Positions 1 to 7,575 of a stretch of 35,187 bases of DNA are shown here, piece by piece. The notes under the pieces were generated by a model. The model was not told the origin of the DNA and did not search any database. It saw nothing but the letters and a program-made list of their open reading frames with translations. Made by a program: the position numbers and the translations under genes. Every line of letters begins with the position of its first letter. The first letter of the stretch is position 1. Source of the DNA: an uncultured Bacteroidota bacterium (lineage in GTDB: Bacteria; Bacteroidota; Bacteroidia; 2-12-FULL-35-15); NCBI GenBank assembly GCA_903919535.1, contig CAIXIP010000160.1, forward strand, positions 1 to 35,187. Reading direction: 5' to 3'.

Positions 1-2403
1 CAAACAGTTTACGTGAATGACATACCCTCCAACCAGCTTGACAATTGGACTACCATTGAATCAGAAAGATTTAGCAATCCAGTGATGCGTTTGTTTCACA
101 CAGAATTAGAAGCTGTTTATGAAGAAAAAAACAGAGGGTTAGATAATGACGGAGAAAAATCATGGGAAGCATTATTTGAAGGATTATTTCCTAACAACAC
201 CTACGGTTCACAAACAACAATTGGGACAATCGAACATTTAAAAAATCCTTCTCTTACTGAAATAAAAAAATATTTCAACACATATTATGTTCCAAACAAT
301 ATGGCAATATGCCTTTCGGGAGATTTTGATCCGGATGCAACTATTAAATTAATAGATAAAAAATTCAGTTCATGGAAAAGTAAACCAGTTCCAGTTTATC
401 AACCATATATCGAAAACCCAATTGCCACTCCTGTTGTGAAAGAAGTTTTTGGACCCGATGCCGACAATGTAATGTTAGGATATCGCTTTTCTGGTGCTAA
501 CACCAAAGATGCAGATCTGCTGATGCTACTGAGTAAAATTTTATCAAATGGAAAAGCAGGATTGATCGATCTGAATTTAAATCAAAAACAAAAAGTTTTA
601 CAAGCAGGAGCATTCGATATGGAATTTAAAGATTACTCCTCATTGGTTTTGAATGGGAATCCGAAAGAAGGTCAAACACTAGAACAATTAAAAGACCTTC
701 TGCTTGAGCAATTGAATAATGTAAAAAAAGGGAATTTCCCGGATTGGCTTTTAAGTGCAATCATTACCGATATGAAATTGCAACAAACAAAAATGTATGA
801 ACGAAACAGTCAACGCGCTGACGCATTTGTTAATGCATTTATTTCAGGAACGCCATGGAATGATCAAGTAAATACAATTGCTCGATTGGAAAAAATTACA
901 AAACAAGACATCATTAATTTTACACAAAAAAACTGTACCGATAATTATGTTATCGTTTATAAAAGAACAGGAGAAGACAAAAACGTACAAAAAGTTACTA
1001 AGCCAACTATAACTCCGGTTCAGGTTAATCGCAACGACCAAAGTGCATTTGTAAAAAACATAATTAACTCTCCCGCTAAGGATATTGAGCCCGTATTTCT
1101 TGATTATCAAAAAGACATTAAACATCTTTCTGTAAAAAATAACGTTCCATTATTATATACAGAAAATACCGAAAACAAAACATTCGGATTGTATTATACG
1201 TTCGAAATGGGCACCGATAATAATAAACGCTTGGGTATGGCAATTGATTATTTAAAATATCTAGGAACAGAAAAGTATTCAGCCGAAGCATTGCAGCAAG
1301 AATTTTATAAGCTTGGTGTTAACTTTGGAGTGTATTCAAGTGCTGATCAAATTTGGGTTTATGTAGCAGGACTAACTGAAAATTTTGACAAAGCAACTCA
1401 ACTTTTCGAAGACCTTTTAGCGAATGCAAAACCTGATGAAGAAGCATTGAAAAATTTAGTTTCCGATATTTTAAAAAAGCGTGAAGATGCGAAGTTAGAT
1501 AAAAATGAAATTTTGTGGAGCGCACTTTCATCTTATGGAAAATATGGAAAAATTTCTCCTTACACAAACATTTTATCAAACACTGAATTACAAAAAGTAA
1601 CGTCAAAAGAATTAATAGAAATTACAAAACAACTTACATCTTTTGAGCATGATGTACTTTATTATGGCAGCAACAAAAGCGAAGAAGTTATAAATGTATT
1701 AAACAAAAACATGCATTTACCTGCTACTCTTACACCTGTTCCAAAACCAATTAAATACAATGAATTGGAAGCAGGTTCAAATGTATATGTGGTAGATTAC
1801 GATATGAAGCAAGCAGAAATAATTATGCTCTCAAAAGATGAATTATACAACAAAGACAATGTTCCATCTATACGCATGTTTAACGAATATTTTGGTGGTG
1901 GAATGTCATCAATTGTGTTTCAGGAATTACGTGAATCAAAAGCGTTAGCGTATTCTGTTTTCGCTGATTATTCTGTTTCAGATAAAAAATCTGACCCGAA
2001 TTATGTGTTTTCTTATATTGGTACACAAGCAGATAAACTGCCTGAAGCGATGGCAGGAATGATGGAATTGATAAACAACATGCCTGAGTCTGAAAATAAT
2101 TTCAAGGCATGTAAAGAAGCAATTACACAAGGTATACGAACAGAAAGGATTACCAAGGAAGGTATTCTGTTTAACTACAAAAATGCGCAACGATTAGGAT
2201 TAAATTATGATATTAGAAAAGATATTTTTGAAAAAGTTCCAGGTATGAAATTCGAAGATGTTAAAGCATTTGAATCAAGCCATATTAAAAACAAAAAATA
2301 TACGGTTCTTGTTCTTGGGAAAAAGGAAAGTTTAGATATGAAAACGCTTGAAAAATATGGCAAAGTAAATTTCCTTTCACTGGAAGATATTTTCGGCTAC
2401 TAA
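1..2403 (+). CDS. M16 family metallopeptidase, 5'-truncated
   Basis: The reading frame is open from the first base, so the true start lies before the window; the GTG at 13 is only the first in-window start-like codon. About 800 residues remain. They show the two-lobe M16 (pitrilysin/insulinase) layout: the back of the first catalytic domain with the downstream zinc-ligand region (an ELEAVYEEKNRG segment near residues 35-46), then M16_C-type segments, including YYVPNNMAICLSGDFD and, late in the protein, FGGGMSSIVFQELRESKALAYS, split here as the typical GGxxSxxFxxLRE core. The HxxEH motif is expected upstream and cannot be checked. In Bacteroidota such proteins of about 950 residues are exported peptidases, but the signal peptide is not in view. 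It converges with the glycosyltransferase at 2444 and shares a hairpin with it. Confidence 0.9.
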   Translation, partial: QTVYVNDIPSNQLDNWTTIESERFSNPVMRLFHTELEAVYEEKNRGLDNDGEKSWEALFEGLFPNNTYGSQTTIGTIEHLKNPSLTEIKKYFNTYYVPNNMAICLSGDFDPDATIKLIDKKFSSWKSKPVPVYQPYIENPIATPVVKEVFGPDADNVMLGYRFSGANTKDADLLMLLSKILSNGKAGLIDLNLNQKQKVLQAGAFDMEFKDYSSLVLNGNPKEGQTLEQLKDLLLEQLNNVKKGNFPDWLLSAIITDMKLQQTKMYERNSQRADAFVNAFISGTPWNDQVNTIARLEKITKQDIINFTQKNCTDNYVIVYKRTGEDKNVQKVTKPTITPVQVNRNDQSAFVKNIINSPAKDIEPVFLDYQKDIKHLSVKNNVPLLYTENTENKTFGLYYTFEMGTDNNKRLGMAIDYLKYLGTEKYSAEALQQEFYKLGVNFGVYSSADQIWVYVAGLTENFDKATQLFEDLLANAKPDEEALKNLVSDILKKREDAKLDKNEILWSALSSYGKYGKISPYTNILSNTELQKVTSKELIEITKQLTSFEHDVLYYGSNKSEEVINVLNKNMHLPATLTPVPKPIKYNELEAGSNVYVVDYDMKQAEIIMLSKDELYNKDNVPSIRMFNEYFGGGMSSIVFQELRESKALAYSVFADYSVSDKKSDPNYVFSYIGTQADKLPEAMAGMMELINNMPESENNFKACKEAITQGIRTERITKEGILFNYKNAQRLGLNYDIRKDIFEKVPGMKFEDVKAFESSHIKNKKYTVLVLGKKESLDMKTLEKYGKVNFLSLEDIFGY

Positions 2404-2412
2404 AAAATTATG

Positions 2413-2459
2413 ATCGCGAATAGAGATGAGTAGTTAACTCATTCTATTCGCGATTTTTT
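2413..2459. terminator. Shared hairpin terminator between convergent genes
   Basis: Arms at 2413-2431 and 2437-2454 pair over 18 bp with one bulged G (2425) and a 5-nt loop. Six T follow on the plus strand (2454-2459), giving a good intrinsic terminator for the M16 gene. For the minus strand the T-rich tract (complement of 2402-2410) is interrupted, so termination there should be weaker. The right arm contains the stop codon (2444-2446) of the glycosyltransferase. Confidence 0.85.
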
Positions 2460-3868
2460 ACTATATAAATTTCACAATAACTATAATTTTTTTCAAATCG
2501 TTTTAGTAGCTCCCATTTTTTTGAACTTTTAAGCTGTTCAATTGTTTCGCTTTTTTCAAAGCTTGTTTGTATTAGATATTCCGTTTCATTTGTTGCTTCC
2601 TCCTGAACATTTTTAAATATCCTTTCCGGCAAAACATATCCGGCATATTTATCTGTAAGATAAGTCCGCATTAAAAAATTGGCATTGATATTTTTGTCCT
2701 GCAAATGTTCGGCCTGGCAGTAATTTGTCATTTCAAGGCTCACTTCAACTGCATCCACATAACTTAAAGAATGATCGCTTACGTGCTTTTTATCAAAACA
2801 AAAATACCCCCCCACGCCAACAATTGATAAAACAACAGGATAGATAATTCTGTTTGCATCTGAAAATATTTCGATTAAGAAAAAAGAAAAAATGATTACA
2901 AATGGGGCAAAAATAGAAAGCAAATAACGAGGTGAATAAAAATTAGCAGAGCTGAAAATCAAATAGAAGATAATATAAATACTGAGCAAAAAAATTATTT
3001 TTGATTTCGTGGATGTCAACTTGTTTTTTTTAATAAAAAAGAAAATTACTAGACAAGCTATCAAAAGGAATGATAATAAATTGCGGCCTTGATAAATAAA
3101 TAGAAAAGCAGAATAATTTTTAAATTTCTCAAAGATCGTAGTCATCATAAAATTATCGCCATTTGTATATAGTGGCAAAAAGAAATATCCTGTTTTAATT
3201 TTTTGCAGAATAAAAAACACGGATGATAATAGAATTGGGGCACCAATAAAAATTAATTTCAAAAGATCATTTTTGAAATTAAATTTATTTTTTTTAATCA
3301 CAAAGACTTCAATCAATTGCCAAAAACCGCAGCATAAAACAACAACTATTCCTGATTCTTTAGTCAATAACAAAAATGTTCCGAAAATCAAATAGAGCCA
3401 TCTGTTATTTTTTAAAAAGCAATAGATCGTTAAAAGACTAAGCAAAGCAACCATCATTTCAGGAAGCAATAACGCTGATTGTGCTAAAAATAATGGTTGA
3501 ATAAAAAGAACAGAAGAAGCAATAATTGCAACTTTCTCAGAAAAAAAAGTCAGACAAAATAAATATGTTACAATTAACAATAAGATTGAAATCAATAAAG
3601 GGAAAAGATGACTCGCTGCTATACTGTTTCCGAGTAGATGCATTGCTGAGGCATTCATAAAATGAAAAAACAAAGGATGTCCTCTTGAAATATCGAAAGG
3701 AATGGCGCCAGGCAATAAACTTAGTCCGTTTTCATACATCAAGTGCACTGCAGTTGAGTATGGCCATGCTTCATCCCAAAAATAAGGCAAACTTAAAGAT
3801 GGGACTTTTAGTCCAATCAGCAGCAATATCAAGGCAATTAAAAATATGAATCCCTTATTTTTTTGCAT
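2444..3868 (-). CDS. GT-C fold membrane glycosyltransferase (family 39/ArnT-like)
   Basis: The 474-residue protein is strongly hydrophobic, with roughly ten predicted membrane segments in the first 350 residues and a soluble C-terminal tail of about 115 residues. The first extramembrane loop carries YFWDEAWPY (Asp32-Glu33), the acidic motif of GT-C enzymes that use lipid-linked sugar donors, followed by RGHPLFFHF, equivalent to the HPP motif of the PMT/ArnT group. From family knowledge it would move a sugar from a polyprenyl phosphate onto a protein or lipid on the periplasmic side; acceptor and sugar cannot be inferred. It stands alone, divergent from the isocitrate dehydrogenase gene and without a polysaccharide cluster nearby. 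A TAnnTTTG box lies 43 bp upstream. The last codons are inside the shared terminator hairpin. Confidence 0.85.
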   Translation of the reverse strand: MQKNKGFIFLIALILLLIGLKVPSLSLPYFWDEAWPYSTAVHLMYENGLSLLPGAIPFDISRGHPLFFHFMNASAMHLLGNSIAASHLFPLLISILLLIVTYLFCLTFFSEKVAIIASSVLFIQPLFLAQSALLLPEMMVALLSLLTIYCFLKNNRWLYLIFGTFLLLTKESGIVVVLCCGFWQLIEVFVIKKNKFNFKNDLLKLIFIGAPILLSSVFFILQKIKTGYFFLPLYTNGDNFMMTTIFEKFKNYSAFLFIYQGRNLLSFLLIACLVIFFFIKKNKLTSTKSKIIFLLSIYIIFYLIFSSANFYSPRYLLSIFAPFVIIFSFFLIEIFSDANRIIYPVVLSIVGVGGYFCFDKKHVSDHSLSYVDAVEVSLEMTNYCQAEHLQDKNINANFLMRTYLTDKYAGYVLPERIFKNVQEEATNETEYLIQTSFEKSETIEQLKSSKKWELLKRFEKNYSYCEIYIVKNRE

Positions 3869-3911
3869 TATTTTCGTCTTAAACCGAATACTAATTTTTC
3901 TACCCAGATCA

Positions 3912-3919
3912 CAAATGTA
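3912..3919 (-). promoter_or_regulatory. -7 box for the glycosyltransferase gene
   Basis: On the minus strand the sequence is TACATTTG, a full match to the Bacteroidota -7 consensus TAnnTTTG, 43 bp before the start codon. I find no TTG at the usual 19-21 bp upstream, so the -33 part is weak or absent. Confidence 0.5.
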
Positions 3920-3995
3920 GTATTAAATCTTTCACTATAATTAGCACCCCACAGCTCATTTACACTGATTTGATTGATTATTGGATAAAATGCTG

Positions 3996-4020
3996 ACGAA
4001 TGTCAGTTTGCGACATTCGT
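3996..4020. repeat. Perfect 9-bp inverted repeat, candidate operator of icd
   Basis: ACGAATGTC (3996-4004) and GACATTCGT (4012-4020) are perfect reverse complements separated by 7 bp. The spacer contains the TTTG of the -33 element of the icd promoter, so a dimeric regulator bound here would compete with RNA polymerase. There is no T-tract after it, which argues against a terminator. The regulator is unknown. Confidence 0.6.
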
Positions 4021-4037
4021 TCAAAATCTTATATTTG
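4007..4037 (+). promoter_or_regulatory. Promoter of icd
   Basis: TTTG at 4007-4010, a 19-bp spacer, and TATATTTG at 4030-4037 match the Bacteroidota promoter form TTTG-N19-21-TAnnTTTG in both halves; it is the best complete promoter in the window. The start codon is 55 bp after the -7 box, giving an A-rich leader of about 50 nt without a Shine-Dalgarno sequence, as is usual in this phylum. Confidence 0.75.
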
Positions 4038-4092
4038 CATCTCTTAAAAAAAACACAGAACTTTTAACTTTCAACTTAAAACTATAATTAAC

Positions 4093-5337
4093 ATGAGCAA
4101 AATTAAAGTAAACAACCCTGTTGTTGAATTAGATGGCGATGAAATGACACGCATCATTTGGAAATTTATTAAAGATAAATTAATCCTTCCATACCTTGAC
4201 CTGGATATCAAATATTATGACCTTGGACTTGAACATCGTGATGCAACAAATGATCAGGTAACTATAGATTCAGCTGAAGCAATAAAAAAATACAACGTAG
4301 GTATCAAATGTGCTACTATCACTCCCGATGAAGAGCGTGTAATAGAATTCAAATTAAAGCAAATGTGGAAATCACCAAATGGTACAGTTCGTAACATTTT
4401 GGATGGAACAGTATTTCGTGAACCAATCGTTTGTAAAAATGTTCCTCGTTTAGTTCCAAATTGGACAGCACCAATCTGTATTGGTCGTCATGCATTTGGT
4501 GATCAATACCGTGCAACAGATTTTGTAACAAAAGGAAAAGGGAAATTAACAATTAGTTTTACTCCTGAAGATGGAAGTCCTGCTCAATCTTTTGAAGTAT
4601 TTAACTTTAAAGGTGATGGCGTTGCAATGGCAATGTATAATACTGATGAATCTATCAAAGGTTTTGCTCACTCTTGTTTTAACACGGCACTACAAAAAAA
4701 ATGGCCTTTATACCTTTCTACTAAGAATACCATTTTGAAAAAATATGATGGTCGTTTTAAAGATATTTTTGAAGAAATTTATCAAGCTGATTACAAAACA
4801 AAATTTTTAGCAGCTGGTATTGTATACGAACACCGTTTAATTGACGACATGGTTGCATCTGCTTTAAAATGGAATGGCAATTTTGTTTGGGCTTGTAAAA
4901 ATTATGATGGAGATGTTCAATCAGATACTGTTGCACAAGGCTTTGGTTCATTAGGTTTAATGACATCTGTACTTGTTACTCCTGATGGAAAAACGATGGA
5001 AGCTGAAGCGGCACATGGAACCGTAACACGCCACTACCGTGAACACCAAGCAGGCAGACCAACATCAACAAATCCAATAGCATCAATTTTTGCCTGGACA
5101 CGTGGATTAGAATTTCGCGGTAAATTAGATAATAACCAAGAGTTGATCAATTTCTGTCACGCACTTGAAACAGTTTGTGTTGAAACTGTTGAATCTGGTA
5201 AAATGACTAAAGATCTAGCGGTTTGTATTCATGGCAACAAAGTAAATCATGGCGAACATTATTTATATACCGAAGAGTTTTTAAATGCGTTGGATGCTAA
5301 TTTACAAGCAAAACTTGCTAAAAAAGTAACAGCTTAA
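4093..5337 (+). CDS. icd: NADP-dependent isocitrate dehydrogenase, dimeric eukaryote-like type
   Basis: Oxidatively decarboxylates isocitrate to 2-oxoglutarate with NADP in the TCA cycle; cytosolic homodimer. The 414-residue protein follows the eukaryotic IDH1/IDH2 pattern rather than that of E. coli Icd. Substrate residues are all visible: [18 protein letters not shown] with Ser94, Asn96, Arg100 and Arg109, [11 protein letters not shown] with Arg132 and Tyr139, Lys211, and metal ligands Asp251, Asp274 and Asp278 in LIDDMVA and [19 protein letters not shown] (Arg313, His314) is the NADP 2'-phosphate site, which supports NADP over NAD. The gene has its own promoter, overlapped by a perfect inverted repeat, and its own terminator, so it is a single-gene unit. 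The other TCA gene in the window, aconitase, is 24 kb away. Confidence 0.97.
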   Translation: MSKIKVNNPVVELDGDEMTRIIWKFIKDKLILPYLDLDIKYYDLGLEHRDATNDQVTIDSAEAIKKYNVGIKCATITPDEERVIEFKLKQMWKSPNGTVRNILDGTVFREPIVCKNVPRLVPNWTAPICIGRHAFGDQYRATDFVTKGKGKLTISFTPEDGSPAQSFEVFNFKGDGVAMAMYNTDESIKGFAHSCFNTALQKKWPLYLSTKNTILKKYDGRFKDIFEEIYQADYKTKFLAAGIVYEHRLIDDMVASALKWNGNFVWACKNYDGDVQSDTVAQGFGSLGLMTSVLVTPDGKTMEAEAAHGTVTRHYREHQAGRPTSTNPIASIFAWTRGLEFRGKLDNNQELINFCHALETVCVETVESGKMTKDLAVCIHGNKVNHGEHYLYTEEFLNALDANLQAKLAKKVTA

Positions 5338-5352
5338 AATTTAAATCTGTTT

Positions 5353-5393
5353 TTAAAAAAAAGCAATTTCATTAAAATGGAATTGCTTTTTTT
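5353..5393 (+). terminator. Terminator of icd
   Basis: A 10-bp stem with one G-U pair (5363-5372 with 5377-5386), 4-nt loop, preceded by an A-tract and followed by seven T (5387-5393). It ends one base before the -7 box of mscL. Confidence 0.85.
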
Positions 5394-5394
5394 A

Positions 5395-5402
5395 TACTTT
5401 TG
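5395..5402 (+). promoter_or_regulatory. -7 box for mscL
   Basis: TACTTTTG matches TAnnTTTG, 27 bp before the mscL ATG. The region where a -33 element should be is occupied by the icd terminator hairpin, and no correctly spaced TTG is present. Confidence 0.5.
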
Positions 5403-5429
5403 CTGTTCAAAATCATAAAAACAAGAAAA

Positions 5430-5816
5430 ATGGGATTAGTTTCAGAATTTAAAACCTTTGCAATGAAGGGCAATGTAGTTGACCTTGCCGTGGGTGTTGT
5501 TATAGGCGGTGCTTTTGGTGGCATTGTAAAATCATTGGTAGATGACATTCTTACTCCAGCAATTTTGACTCCTGCTCTAAAAGCAGCTCATTTAGCTGAT
5601 TTAAGCCAACTCGTAGTTCCGGGCACGGCAATCAAATATGGCAATTTTATTTCGCAAATAATTTCATTTGTTCTCGTTGCGATTGCTTTATTTATGGTAA
5701 TAAAGGCAATGAATGCGGCAAAAAAGAAGGAAGATGCAGCTGCAGCTCCTGCCCCTCCAGCAGGGCCAACTCAAGAACAATTGCTTACTGAAATAAGAGA
5801 TCTATTAAAAAAATAA
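5430..5816 (+). CDS. mscL: Large-conductance mechanosensitive channel MscL
   Basis: MscL forms a homopentameric inner-membrane pore that opens under membrane tension to release solutes on hypo-osmotic shock. I chose the ATG at 5430 because the family's N-terminus, GLVSEFKTFAMKGNVVDLA, begins there; an in-frame TTG at 5400 would add ten residues and lies inside the promoter. The 128 residues hold the amphipathic N-terminal helix, TM1 (about 16-40, VGVVIGGAFGGIVKSLV), a periplasmic loop, TM2 (about 70-95) and a cytoplasmic helix (TQEQLLTEIRDLLKK) after an Ala/Pro-rich linker. The DUF3078 gene follows after 13 bp, so the two are probably co-transcribed. Confidence 0.96.
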   Translation: MGLVSEFKTFAMKGNVVDLAVGVVIGGAFGGIVKSLVDDILTPAILTPALKAAHLADLSQLVVPGTAIKYGNFISQIISFVLVAIALFMVIKAMNAAKKKEDAAAAPAPPAGPTQEQLLTEIRDLLKK

Positions 5817-5829
5817 TAAACGATTAAAA

Positions 5830-6783
5830 ATGAAAAATATCACACTATTTGTGTTTGCCTTTGTAATCACATTATCATCTATTGCACAAAATCCTGACAC
5901 TGCAAAATCTGCCCCAAAGAACTGGAAAAAAGGTGGCATTGGTGGAATTAATTTTTCACAATCAAGCTTTACTAATTGGGCTGCCGGAGGAGAAAATTCA
6001 CTCGCACTTACTGCTCTTTTGAGTTTTCATGCAAACTATAAAAAAGAAAACGCCTCCTGGGATAATTCACTTGACCTCGCTTATGGAATGCTTCAAACAG
6101 GTGTAGCACCAATGCGAAAAAATGAAGACAAGATTGATTTCTCTTCAAAATACGGGCATTATGCATTCTATAAACATTGGTATTACTCTGCACTAGTGAA
6201 TTTTAAAAGCCAGTTTGCCGATGGATATAATTACCCAAACGATTCAACTGTAATTTCACATTTTATGGCACCAGGATATTTATTAGGCGCTCTTGGTATG
6301 GATTACAAAACTGCTGACAACAGTTTTTCATTATTCTTGTCTCCATTAACATCTAAAACAATTTTTGTGAATGACCAAAAGCTAGCAGATGCTGGTGCTT
6401 ATGGTGTTGTAAAGGCAAAATATGATAGTGTGGGAGGTGTATATATGTTGGTTGAAAAAGGAAAAACGGTGAGTAGTTTATTTGGAGGCTATTTAAAAAT
6501 GACATTTAAAAAAGATATTTTTAAAAATGTAAACCTTGCAACTAAATTAGAATTGTTCAGTAATTATTTAAAGAATCCACAGAACATTGTCGTTAACTGG
6601 GAAACATTGATTGGATTAAAAGTAAATAAATATATTTCTGCAAGCGTTAGTACAAACCTTATTTATGACAATGACATTCCTGTTCCTGTAAAGCGAGAAG
6701 TGAATGGCGTTAAGGTTGATGGAACAGGCCCTCGAGTTCAATTTAAAGAAGTATTAGCTATTGGAATTTCATATAAATTTTAA
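5830..6783 (+). CDS. DUF3078 family outer-membrane beta-barrel protein
   Basis: The 317-residue protein starts with a signal peptide ending ...SSIAQ (about residue 19). It then shows the alternating aromatic pattern of outer-membrane strands and ends in ISYKF, with the C-terminal Phe typical of barrel proteins. Features of the Bacteroidota family DUF3078 are recognisable: WKKGGIGGINFSQSSFTNWAAGG near the N-terminus (quoted in part: FSQSSFTNWAAGGENS), FYKHWYYSALVNFKSQF and LKNPQNIVVNWETL. No biochemical function is established that I know of. It follows mscL by 13 bp and is closed by its own terminator, so mscL-DUF3078 is probably a two-gene unit; this pairing gives no clear functional hint beyond the envelope. 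Confidence 0.85.
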   Translation: MKNITLFVFAFVITLSSIAQNPDTAKSAPKNWKKGGIGGINFSQSSFTNWAAGGENSLALTALLSFHANYKKENASWDNSLDLAYGMLQTGVAPMRKNEDKIDFSSKYGHYAFYKHWYYSALVNFKSQFADGYNYPNDSTVISHFMAPGYLLGALGMDYKTADNSFSLFLSPLTSKTIFVNDQKLADAGAYGVVKAKYDSVGGVYMLVEKGKTVSSLFGGYLKMTFKKDIFKNVNLATKLELFSNYLKNPQNIVVNWETLIGLKVNKYISASVSTNLIYDNDIPVPVKREVNGVKVDGTGPRVQFKEVLAIGISYKF

Positions 6784-6800
6784 TATTAAAGTTATATTTT

Positions 6801-6834
6801 AAAAATCCTCTTCGATTACGAAGGGGATTTTTTA
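6801..6834 (+). terminator. Terminator after the DUF3078 gene
   Basis: A 12-bp stem (AAATCCTCTTCG with CGAAGGGGATTT, one G-U pair) around the 4-nt loop ATTA, followed by a T-rich tract. Confidence 0.85.
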
Positions 6835-6845
6835 TTTTTATACCA

Positions 6846-7124
6846 TTGAAAACAAAAACACAAAGGGATAAACAAATAATTGAGCTAACACAAATTCCTG
6901 GCGTTGGCATCTCTATTGCCAACGACCTAATAAACATCGGCATAGTTTCTATTAATAACCTAAAAAACAATGATCCAGAATGGCTTTATCATCAATCGAA
7001 TAATTTTGCTGGAGTAATTCAAGACAGGTGTTTACTCTACGTTTTCAGATGCGCTGTTTATTATGCAAGTGAAACAAATCATAATAAAGAAAAATTAAAA
7101 TGGTGGAATTGGAAGGATAAATAA
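6846..7124 (+). CDS. Cdd1-type helix-hairpin-helix protein
   Basis: The 92-residue protein has one helix-hairpin-helix near residues 14-28 (LTQIPGVGISIANDLINIGI), then DPEWLYHQ, QDRCLLYVFRCAVYYAS and a C-terminal LKWWNWKD. This order and the closing WWNWKD are characteristic of the Cdd1 family ('pathogenicity locus', named from Clostridioides), whose function is unproven; the helix-hairpin-helix suggests non-specific DNA binding. The only start codon that keeps the conserved core is the TTG at 6846; there is no in-frame ATG before or inside the helix-hairpin-helix. The gene begins just after the DUF3078 terminator. A near-consensus -7 box (TACCATTG, 6841-6848) overlaps the TTG and cannot serve that start. 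Confidence 0.85.
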   Translation: MKTKTQRDKQIIELTQIPGVGISIANDLINIGIVSINNLKNNDPEWLYHQSNNFAGVIQDRCLLYVFRCAVYYASETNHNKEKLKWWNWKDK

Positions 7125-7133
7125 CAATGGTGT

Positions 7134-7141
7134 TATATTTG
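7134..7141 (+). promoter_or_regulatory. -7 box for the GldM-C-like gene
   Basis: TATATTTG, full consensus, 14 bp before the ATG at 7156. A TTG at 7109-7111 is 22 bp upstream, slightly longer than the usual spacer. Confidence 0.55.
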
Positions 7142-7155
7142 CTAAATACTAAATA

Positions 7156-7566
7156 ATGAAAAGATTCATCACAATCATAATTGCATTATTCTTCGCAAGT
7201 TCATTGTTTTCTCAAGAAACAAATGAATCAAACAGAGGCACTATAACTGTTCAGAAAAGAGGAACGTTATCCAAAATTCAATTTGACGATGTAAATTATC
7301 GTTTGATAGGTATTGATCAATATGGAAATGTTTTAGACAGTGCCGTTTTAGAATTTCAAATGTCCGTTACAATTAAAGGTGTATTTTATGCCGAACAAAC
7401 AGTTGGATCAGCCCTCACTTACAAAATGCAGCAGCAACTTGGCAGATGTGATCGTTCCTCAAAAATATTTTTCGATAAAATAAAAGCAAAAGATCAAAAT
7501 GGAACTGTAGTTGAAATGCCCAAATTTCAATATAGTTTTGGTTACAGGGATGAGAATAACGAGTAA
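7156..7566 (+). CDS. Small secreted protein resembling the GldM C-terminal domain
   Basis: The 136-residue protein has a clear signal peptide (MKRFITIIIALFFASSLFSQ) and no lipobox, so it should be periplasmic or secreted. The mature part is a single beta-rich domain of about 110 residues. The run DVNYRLIGIDQYGNVLDSA, then SALTYKMQQQLGRCDRSSK and IFFDKIKAKDQNGTVVEMP, resembles the pattern of GldM C-terminal domains (a strand with Phe/Tyr, a helix-like stretch, then Gly/Ser-Lys-hydrophobic-Phe-x-x-Ile-x-Ala and Asp-Gly). That match is from memory of the pattern, not a search. GldM is a type IX secretion motor subunit; this short protein lacks its membrane anchor and the other three domains. A single Cys is present. 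It could equally be an unrelated Bacteroidota hypothetical protein. Its stop is two bases from that of the convergent helicase gene. Confidence 0.7.
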   Translation: MKRFITIIIALFFASSLFSQETNESNRGTITVQKRGTLSKIQFDDVNYRLIGIDQYGNVLDSAVLEFQMSVTIKGVFYAEQTVGSALTYKMQQQLGRCDRSSKIFFDKIKAKDQNGTVVEMPKFQYSFGYRDENNE

Positions 7567-7575
7567 TCTTACTCG
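7560..7575. repeat. 16-bp near-palindrome spanning two convergent stop codons
   Basis: CGAGTAA and TTACTCG are perfect reverse complements separated by TC. Each arm contains one TAA: that of the GldM-C-like gene (7564-7566) and, on the other strand, that of the helicase (7569-7571). No T-tract follows on either strand, so it is not a standard intrinsic terminator. Confidence 0.6.

Noticed and set aside
844-1125. Minus-strand open frame inside the M16 gene
   Set aside because: It is a shadow of the M16 coding frame, with an unlikely Cys/Phe/Ile-rich composition and no start signals.
5400-5429. TTG start adding ten residues to MscL
   Set aside because: MscL homologues begin at the GLVSEFKTF segment, and the TTG lies within the mscL -7 box.
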